Below are positions 13,542 to 18,558 of a stretch of 18,558 nucleotides of DNA, piece after piece. Every line of letters starts with the position of its first letter. Within the stretch, counting starts at the first letter, position 1. This DNA comes from JAKPRU01 sp029568995. GTDB taxonomy: Bacteria > Hinthialibacterota > Hinthialibacteria > Hinthialibacterales > JAKPRU01. The notes beneath the pieces are model-generated. The model saw nothing but the letters and a program-made list of their open reading frames with translations. It was not told where the DNA came from and did no database searches. The stretch is taken from positions 1 to 18,558 of the forward strand of contig DAOMHQ010000103.1 in assembly GCA_035430965.1 (NCBI GenBank). The letters are read 5' to 3'. Position numbers and translations under genes: made by a program.

Positions 13542-13733
13542 ATGTTCGGACCGAAAGTTAAACTGGAAAAGAACCTGTTCGACAAAGTAAAGAAGTACAG
13601 CGAAATCGCCGGATATTCCTCTGTGGAAGAGTTTGTCACTCATGCGGTGGAGAGGCAGATCGCCGAGATCGAGGAAGCCGACAGCGAAGAAGACGTCAAG
13701 AAGAAGCTGCAAGGCCTGGGATATATCTCCTGA
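13542..13733 (+). CDS. RHH-like small protein with C-terminal LGYIS motif (RHH2)
   Basis: 63 residues, a likely paralogue of the protein at 5158. The strand PKVKLEK, first helix NLFDKVKKYSEIAGY, turn SS, and second helix VEEFVTHAVERQIAEIE fit the ribbon-helix-helix pattern. The end, DSEEDVKKKLQGLGYIS (47-63), matches the tails of RHH1 and the APS kinase. AAGGA lies about 8 bases before the ATG. It is squeezed between AP4 (11 bases) and the membrane protein (30 bases), with no room for a promoter of its own, which makes a pure autorepressor role less obvious. It may bind DNA elsewhere or serve as a small assembly partner. No toxin gene is adjacent, so an antitoxin role is not supported. Confidence 0.7.
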   Translation: MFGPKVKLEKNLFDKVKKYSEIAGYSSVEEFVTHAVERQIAEIEEADSEEDVKKKLQGLGYIS

Positions 13734-13763
13734 TAATCGCGCGATGCTCTGGGACAAACGGCA

Positions 13764-14597
13764 ATGACCTATGCAATCGGTTTCTTGAATGGGATTCTGA
13801 GAAGAGCGTTCGAAATTCTCTTGTGGCCTTTTTATTGGTTCGATCCGATATGGGGCATGATCTTTATTTCTCTATTAACGGGCGTGATCATGGTATGGAT
13901 ATTCGGGAAAGTATCGAACCAGAAGAGACTGAGGGAAATCAAAAACCGCATCCGGGGGAATTTAATCGGTGTGCGGCTGTTCCAGTATGATCTGGGAGTT
14001 GTGTTCTCACTTCAGGGAAAAATCCTGAGAGATACGTTGACTTACATGCGATATTCTGTCACGCCGATGTTGATCTTAATTGTTCCGGTCCTTTTAATCA
14101 TTATACAATTGAATCTGCATTTTTCTGTGCGTCCGATGGAGGTTGGCGAGCGTACGGTTGTCACGGCAACCATGCGGGATTCTGCGTTGTTGAAGAGAAA
14201 TCCTGTACTCGAAGTCCCGGAAGGAGTTCGGGTCGAGACGCCGGGTGTGCGGGTGGATGCCAGGCGGGAAATCTCCTGGCGAATTGTGGGGGAGAGAGAT
14301 GGAAAATATTCTCTATGTGTGCGTGTGGGAGATGATGCGGTTGAAAAAGAATTAATGATTGGATCGGGATGGGGATCGGTTTCCGAAATTCGAACCGGCG
14401 CGGGTGTCCTGGACATGTTGCTCTATCCGGGCGAATCCCCCATCCCCGGATCTTCTCCGGTGGAGTCGATTCAGGTAAACTACAAGCCGCTGGAATTGGC
14501 CGTGTTCGGTTGGCATATCCATTGGCTGGTGCTGTTCTTTGTGCTCTCAATCGTATTCGGCTTCGCCCTGAAAGGCGTCATGGGCGTCGAAGTCTAG
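13764..14597 (+). CDS. Three-helix membrane protein with extracytoplasmic domain; remote Oxa1/EMC3-like topology
   Basis: 277 residues. An amphipathic N-terminus with aromatics (about 5-27) is followed by a membrane helix (30-48), a basic, probably cytoplasmic helical region (SNQKRLREIKNRIRG through about 97), a second membrane helix (99-118), a region of about 130 residues that looks like a beta-sandwich (130-245, with an RVETPGVRVDARREISW-like strand pattern), and a third membrane helix (251-269) ending KGVMGVEV. The TM, cytoplasmic helical hairpin, TM arrangement recalls the Oxa1/YidC/EMC3 (DUF106) insertase superfamily, but I see no diagnostic motif and the outside domain is unusual. Only a weak GGGAC precedes the ATG. 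It closes the island and could anchor or localise the AP enzymes. Confidence 0.65.
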   Translation: MTYAIGFLNGILRRAFEILLWPFYWFDPIWGMIFISLLTGVIMVWIFGKVSNQKRLREIKNRIRGNLIGVRLFQYDLGVVFSLQGKILRDTLTYMRYSVTPMLILIVPVLLIIIQLNLHFSVRPMEVGERTVVTATMRDSALLKRNPVLEVPEGVRVETPGVRVDARREISWRIVGERDGKYSLCVRVGDDAVEKELMIGSGWGSVSEIRTGAGVLDMLLYPGESPIPGSSPVESIQVNYKPLELAVFGWHIHWLVLFFVLSIVFGFALKGVMGVEV

Positions 14598-14809
14598 TAC
14601 AGGGAGATCGGGGTGGCAGAGGCTTCCAGCCCGTGACCGAGACCTTCTCTCTCAGGCAATGAATGGTTGATATCCGTCAATGCAATTCTTTTCTGTGTAA
14701 TCCGTGTATAATCCGATTATTCCGTGGTTCGTTGGTTGAACGGGAATTCTCTGTCATATCGGTGGAACCGAAATCCGGAAAAGATCCAGCCTCTGGTCGA
14801 TTATTTCGT
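14598..14809. other. Convergent intergenic region with repeat-like segments
   Basis: No gene is supported between the two convergent stops. GTGGCAGAGGCTTCCAGCCC (14613 onward) and the GTGTAATCC/GTATAATCC/GATTATTCC-type run (14691-14725) resemble dispersed intergenic repeats of environmental genomes. No strong terminator hairpin with a T tract was seen. Confidence 0.4.
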
Positions 14810-16753
14810 TCACGGCCGTATGCCGAGCATCTCCTGCGCGGAATTCCTCGGAAAATAATAGAAAAATCCATCCTCTGTACCGACCAGCAAATCGCGAACG
14901 CCGTCCCGATTCCAATCCACGGTAGTCGCGCAGGTTGTGTGGCCCTCCAGTTGGACGGATGTAATGTCGCCGTTATAGTGAAAAACATAAGAGTTCTTGT
15001 CTCCGATGTTCTCATAAAGCGCGAAATTCCGGGTTTCTTTCGGCGATTCCTTGGGGCTGTTAATCAGCAGGTCGAGATCGCCGTCATTGTCCCAATCCAC
15101 TAGGTCAATCTTGCGCCGTCCGCTTCCCCCGGCCTTAGCGGTGGTCAGGCAAAGCGGGGTCTTGTCCTCATTCAGGAAGATCTTTTGTCCGGGTTGAAGG
15201 GTGATCTTGTTTCCGCTGCGCTGCCGTTCAAAAAAGCAGAGATATCCCTCATGATCGATCAGGATCAGGTCGTTCAGGCCATCCTTGTTCAGATCCATAA
15301 TGATGGGTCGTGAGCGCCACTGGACGACCAGTTCTTTGGGTGCGGGATTCCACCAGTTCCAGGCAGGCTTGGGTGGAGTCCCGGTCCACTCGACTTCCAC
15401 GGGCTGCATGGCGGCGAGACGCGGTTCGGTTCGGGTTCCAACGTTGTGGAACCAGACAATCTTGCCGACAATGGTATTCATAACAATATCGGGAAGGCCG
15501 TCCATATCCCAGTCGGCGACATAGGGAACTGTGTATCCCCATTTCGCCTCGCACGGTCCCTGGATGGAGAGATTCGGCCCGGCCATGATGCGGATTACTT
15601 CTCCGTCCGCGGTGAGACGTCTAGGCGCGGCCCATCGCGGAGGGCATTTCCCGTCAAGATTCTCCACCCATTCCAGAAATCCGGCCGTATTTCCGCACAC
15701 GATATCCTCATCTCCATCCCCATCCCAATCCACGCTGCACGGTGTTGTCAGCGCGCCGCATTTCACATCCTGGGCCTGCTGCTGGAAATAGCGGGGCGCG
15801 GCAAGCACGGGGAGATTACTCTCCATCTTTCCCGTGTTCTCAATCAGTACAACACGCCCGTCTTCCTTGCCGACAATGATATCGGGGTCCCCGTCCTTGT
15901 CCCAATCGAATACGACTACCTGGAGCATCTCCAGTTCGAGATGGAGAGTCTCCCCGTTGATTTCAAGGAATCGCCCTTCGGAATATTCGGGTTTTGTGCG
16001 CGATCCGATGTTCTCAAAGAAAGAAATGCGATCCAGAAACTCTCCGCAGATCAGATCGGGATCGCCATCGCTATCCCAATCAACCAGGTTGGGAGAGGGA
16101 CAGCCATAGACATCCAACGGTTTTCCGCCCGCGAGAATCTGTACCGCCGAGACGTATTCGGGTTTCTCGTCAGAGCCGAGATTCCTGACCCAGTAGACAT
16201 ATCCGTGCAGGGGTCCGCGTGTCCAATTCCCCTGGGAATCGAATGCGTTGTCCCAGCCGTACTCGCGCCAATCGCTGGCTCCGATCAGCAGATCGGTAAT
16301 CCCGTCGCCGTCAAAGTCTGCAAATTTCCATTGGTTGGTCCGGCCTGCAAAGAACTCCTGTTTGTAGGAAATCTCGACCGGGTTTGCATAAAAGGTCTTC
16401 CGGTAATCGGGATAGACTTTTCCAGGAGTACAGAATGTGGGTTTTCCGCCGGGATAAGAAACGGTGGCGTTGGACTTGGCTTCCGACAGGCGTATGCCGG
16501 GTCGAAACACACCGGAGCCGTCGTTCTCGAAGAAGTAAACACCGTTGTAGGGAGTATCTGCCGATGAGGCCAGAAGGTCATTGTCGCCGTCACCGTCCCA
16601 ATCCATGGGAAACGGATTTCCCCACAGGCCCACACCCAGATCGACCACCAGCCCCGGATTGTTGAATGCAAGACGGACCTTCTGTGTTCCGGGGGCTTCT
16701 GCCGCCTGTAAGGAACGGGGCAGAAGAACTCCAACCAGAAGTATGGCGATCAT
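14810..16753 (-). CDS. FG-GAP/VCBS repeat protein, secreted, probable
   Basis: About 647 residues from the chosen ATG. The start MIAILLVGVLLPRSLQAAEA looks like the hydrophobic part of a signal peptide, although it lacks positive charges; an upstream non-ATG start may exist. The rest is about nine FG-GAP/VCBS-type repeats, each with a calcium-loop DxDxDGxxD core: DWDGDGDND near residue 52, then DFDGDGITD, DWDSDGDPD, DWDKDGDPD, DWDGDGDED, DWDMDGLPD, DLNKDGLND, DWDNDGDLD and DWNRDGVRD near 613. Most are followed by a FFENIGS-type strand. Such repeats fold as beta-propellers and usually mediate binding of carbohydrate or protein outside the cell; no enzymatic domain is seen. The frame is open to 17056, but that extension crosses a dispersed palindrome and is not credible coding sequence. 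Confidence 0.75.
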   Translation of the reverse strand: MIAILLVGVLLPRSLQAAEAPGTQKVRLAFNNPGLVVDLGVGLWGNPFPMDWDGDGDNDLLASSADTPYNGVYFFENDGSGVFRPGIRLSEAKSNATVSYPGGKPTFCTPGKVYPDYRKTFYANPVEISYKQEFFAGRTNQWKFADFDGDGITDLLIGASDWREYGWDNAFDSQGNWTRGPLHGYVYWVRNLGSDEKPEYVSAVQILAGGKPLDVYGCPSPNLVDWDSDGDPDLICGEFLDRISFFENIGSRTKPEYSEGRFLEINGETLHLELEMLQVVVFDWDKDGDPDIIVGKEDGRVVLIENTGKMESNLPVLAAPRYFQQQAQDVKCGALTTPCSVDWDGDGDEDIVCGNTAGFLEWVENLDGKCPPRWAAPRRLTADGEVIRIMAGPNLSIQGPCEAKWGYTVPYVADWDMDGLPDIVMNTIVGKIVWFHNVGTRTEPRLAAMQPVEVEWTGTPPKPAWNWWNPAPKELVVQWRSRPIIMDLNKDGLNDLILIDHEGYLCFFERQRSGNKITLQPGQKIFLNEDKTPLCLTTAKAGGSGRRKIDLVDWDNDGDLDLLINSPKESPKETRNFALYENIGDKNSYVFHYNGDITSVQLEGHTTCATTVDWNRDGVRDLLVGTEDGFFYYFPRNSAQEMLGIRP

Positions 16754-16823
16754 TGCGAGCGGCAGACCGGCGGGGCCGGTGATTGGTTGAAGAAAGATGG
16801 GGCTCGTGCGGGTAAGATACGCA

Positions 16824-16901
16824 CAACCCCCTCTCTGTCTCCCCCAAACTTTGGGGGAGAGGTTCCTCCCCCGAAGATCGGGGGAGGTTAGGTGGGGGTT
16901 G
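16824..16901. repeat. 78-bp double-hairpin dispersed repeat
   Basis: Outer arms CAACCCC (16824-16830) and GGGGTTG (16895-16901) enclose two strong hairpins: CTCCCCCAA/TTGGGGGAG (16839-16847 with 16851-16859) and CCTCCCCCGA/TCGGGGGAGG (16865-16874 with 16878-16887), each with a 3-base loop. The nested cruciform-like layout resembles a non-autonomous palindromic element, and similar sequences are widespread in environmental draft genomes (from memory). Confidence 0.75.
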
Positions 16902-17083
16902 ACCGGATACCACAAGACTCCTCGGCATGCCTGTCGATGGGCGAGGTCATGGTTGATCGAAATTCGAGGGTCTAAAGAGCCAGGCCGTGCCTTCACGTTC
17001 GTCCTCCGTGCTTTCAGGATTCGATTCTTCCAAGACACTGCATGATAACGGATCACGCGCCAGGGTCAATTGATCGGATGCCG

Positions 17084-17113
17084 GGCAGGGTCGGAAATGC
17101 TATCCACCCTGCC
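17084..17113 (-). terminator. Possible terminator hairpin after the upstream FG-GAP gene
   Basis: GGCAGGGT (17084-17091) pairs with ACCCTGCC (17106-17113) across a 14-base loop, beginning 11 bases after the stop of the minus-strand FG-GAP gene. There is no T tract, so it may be a transcript-stabilising hairpin rather than a true terminator. Confidence 0.35.
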
Positions 17114-17124
17114 ACGCCTCGCTC

Positions 17125-18558
17125 TCACCGTTCCCGAATCTCCACTCCCAGTACGGTTCCCTTTGCATATCCCCCTTCCAGGAATGAACGCTCGACCCAA
17201 CAGGAGAATCCATAGGCCGTCTGAAAAACAATGTCCGTATCCCCATCTGAGTTGAAATCCACCGCACACAGGGGAGCACCCGCACCGTACGGAGCGCCTT
17301 CCAGGTCGATTTGTTTCCCCGGTTCAAAGCGATCCCCCGGCTGTTCGCCTCGATTGATGAATAGTTGGAAAGACTGGCTGGAAGAAGCCGCTATCGCATC
17401 CATCCACCCATCCGCGTTCCAATCCACCGCGTTGGGTACAAGGCGAGTTCCCATTTCACCGATCAAAACAGCAGGGGCAAACACCGGCTCCACACCTGTC
17501 CCCCTGTTCTCATAGTAACGGACCTTCCCGTACGTATCCCCGATGATAATGTCGTTGTTTCCATCCTTGTTGAAATCCGCAACCGTGTAGGTTGTTCGAG
17601 CGCCCTGCAAAACATCGAAATCAAACGCCTGGCCCTCCTGTGGTCCGACTTTGATGTCTTTTCCGTCCGTCTGCTTGAGCATGAAACCTTTCGTGTCGAA
17701 ATTCCGTTCCTGGTTTGTTCCAAGATTCCGATGCAGCCAGACATGACCGCCATGGTCGGCGTCCATGATGTCGATGTTCCCATCCAGGTCGAAGTCGATC
17801 AGGCGCTGCCATACCCAGTCATCGCCGATCCCCGATAGGTGGGAAATGCTCTGTCCCTGCGGAAGTACGTTGAATCCGGACTCATAGACCCCCGGATTCC
17901 CTTTCCCCGTGTTGCGGAACACACTGACCCCCGATGCGATATCCAGCTTCCCGTCTCCATCCCAGTCCAGGAATTGCATACCCGGCAGCGCCACCGATCC
18001 CCACTGCGATGGCGGAGGGGTGTTGTCGATTTCGAAAAGCGGCTTTGTCTTGCTGCCGATATTCGGATAGAACAGGACACTTTCCGCGCTGACCGCCAGA
18101 TCCAGGAGACCGTCGCCGTTCCAATCCACCGCGCGTGGCGTTGCGAGTGCGCCGTGCGGGAAATCGCCTGTTTTCGGAAACGGAACGCTCTTGAGTTCCG
18201 GCTTCTTCGCCGAGCCGACATTCTCGAAATACTGCAAGAATCGCTCCGAACTGGCGGAATCCCCGCCGCCTTTTGTCATGGGCATATTCCCCGTGACGAG
18301 ATCCAAATCCCCGTCGCCATCGAAGTCCGCCACAGCAGGCGCTGCCGACCAGGAGACGTCCAGAATCTCTCCATCCGCCATCAGCGGACCCCGATAGGCC
18401 AATTGCGGCGTTCCGTCCTCCTCCTTCCCGATATTCTCGTAGAAGAAGATCCGACCGGTCACGTATCCACCTGCGAGAAGATCCATATCCCCGTCCCCAT
18501 CCCAATCGGCAACCTCCAGGACCGGGTAATAATCCCTTTTGTACACTCCGGGAATCTC
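17125..18558 (-). CDS. FG-GAP/VCBS repeat protein, N-terminus beyond the window (partial)
   Basis: The C-terminal 477 residues of a larger protein; the frame is still open at the window edge (reading EIPGVYKRDYYPVLEVADWD), so an apparent GTG start at 18546 is not the real one. Eight calcium-loop repeats are visible: DWDGDGDMD, DFDGDGDLD, DWNGDGLLD, DWDGDGKLD, DFDLDGNID, DFNKDGNND, DWNADGWMD and DFNSDGDTD. They are commonly followed by a FYENIGK or YFENVGS strand. No enzymatic domain is seen in the visible part. It is related to the downstream gene at 14810-16753 and points the same way, so the two are probably tandem paralogues encoding extracellular binding propellers. Any signal peptide lies outside the window. 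Confidence 0.8.
   Translation of the reverse strand, partial: EIPGVYKRDYYPVLEVADWDGDGDMDLLAGGYVTGRIFFYENIGKEEDGTPQLAYRGPLMADGEILDVSWSAAPAVADFDGDGDLDLVTGNMPMTKGGGDSASSERFLQYFENVGSAKKPELKSVPFPKTGDFPHGALATPRAVDWNGDGLLDLAVSAESVLFYPNIGSKTKPLFEIDNTPPPSQWGSVALPGMQFLDWDGDGKLDIASGVSVFRNTGKGNPGVYESGFNVLPQGQSISHLSGIGDDWVWQRLIDFDLDGNIDIMDADHGGHVWLHRNLGTNQERNFDTKGFMLKQTDGKDIKVGPQEGQAFDFDVLQGARTTYTVADFNKDGNNDIIIGDTYGKVRYYENRGTGVEPVFAPAVLIGEMGTRLVPNAVDWNADGWMDAIAASSSQSFQLFINRGEQPGDRFEPGKQIDLEGAPYGAGAPLCAVDFNSDGDTDIVFQTAYGFSCWVERSFLEGGYAKGTVLGVEIRER

Larger units (their letters stand above)
16754..17124. other. Intergenic region between the two FG-GAP genes
   Basis: About 370 bases with no supportable gene on either strand, although one minus-strand frame stays open. 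It holds the double-hairpin repeat at 16824-16901 and a hairpin at 17084-17113. Between them (16905-17083) I see nothing recognisable. A promoter for the downstream FG-GAP gene was not found. Confidence 0.6.

Noticed and set aside
15446..16567. Plus-strand open frame (373 codons) across the FG-GAP gene
   Set aside because: It is antisense to repeated DxDxDG codons, which leave the opposite strand open. The minus-strand product has nine clear FG-GAP loops.
16754..17056. N-terminal extension of the FG-GAP gene to 17056
   Set aside because: The extension translates a dispersed double-hairpin repeat and lacks any signal-peptide character, while a hydrophobic leader begins at 16753.

Overview
This is a bacterial chromosomal window of fairly high GC. 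It has dense, mostly short-spaced genes, good Shine-Dalgarno sites on most of them, and no tRNA, rRNA, CRISPR array, transposase or phage gene that I can see. It comes from a scaffolded draft: positions 8931-9030 are exactly 100 N inside a tandem repeat. The gaps between genes carry several families of short dispersed palindromes of a kind I associate with uncultivated bacteria recovered from metagenomes. Exported calcium-loop (FG-GAP/VCBS) proteins and families of alkaline-phosphatase-fold enzymes fit a large-genome environmental bacterium. I cannot name the phylum from the sequence.

Layout. (1) 277-3498, plus strand: core metabolism. Alanine racemase (alr) is followed, behind a possible sigma-54 promoter, by PII protein (glnB) and type I glutamine synthetase (glnA). 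(2) 3510-3590: a 7-bp repeat array and a perfect 30-bp palindrome separate glnA from a convergent minus-strand group. (3) 3592-4991, minus strand: four small membrane proteins of unknown function, each with its own ribosome binding site. (4) 5158-14597, plus strand: the accessory island that makes the window interesting. Its order is a small ribbon-helix-helix (RHH)-like protein, short alkaline-phosphatase-superfamily enzyme AP1, APS kinase (cysC), short enzyme AP2, a repeat-filled gap, long membrane-anchored enzyme AP3, long Tat-signal-like enzyme AP4, a second RHH-like protein, and a three-helix membrane protein. (5) 14810-18558, minus strand: two FG-GAP/VCBS repeat proteins, the upstream one cut by the window edge.

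How the genes may work together. glnB and glnA are the standard nitrogen-assimilation pair; both covalent-modification tyrosines are present. In the island, all four AP-type enzymes keep the two-metal active site and a Ser/Thr nucleophile, so they look active as phosphodiesterases, phosphatases or head-group transferases; the substrate is unknown. Two appear soluble and cytoplasmic, one is predicted to be anchored on the inner face of the membrane, and one appears exported. The APS kinase gene overlaps the end of AP1, which argues that it belongs to the same process. The most striking observation is that three proteins of two unrelated folds (both RHH-like proteins and the APS kinase) end in almost the same short acidic-basic peptide finishing in LGY(I/L). 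This suggests a shared docking or targeting tag and ties the island together as one possibly undescribed system. An inverted repeat overlapping the -10 box of the island's candidate promoter is a plausible operator for the first RHH-like protein.
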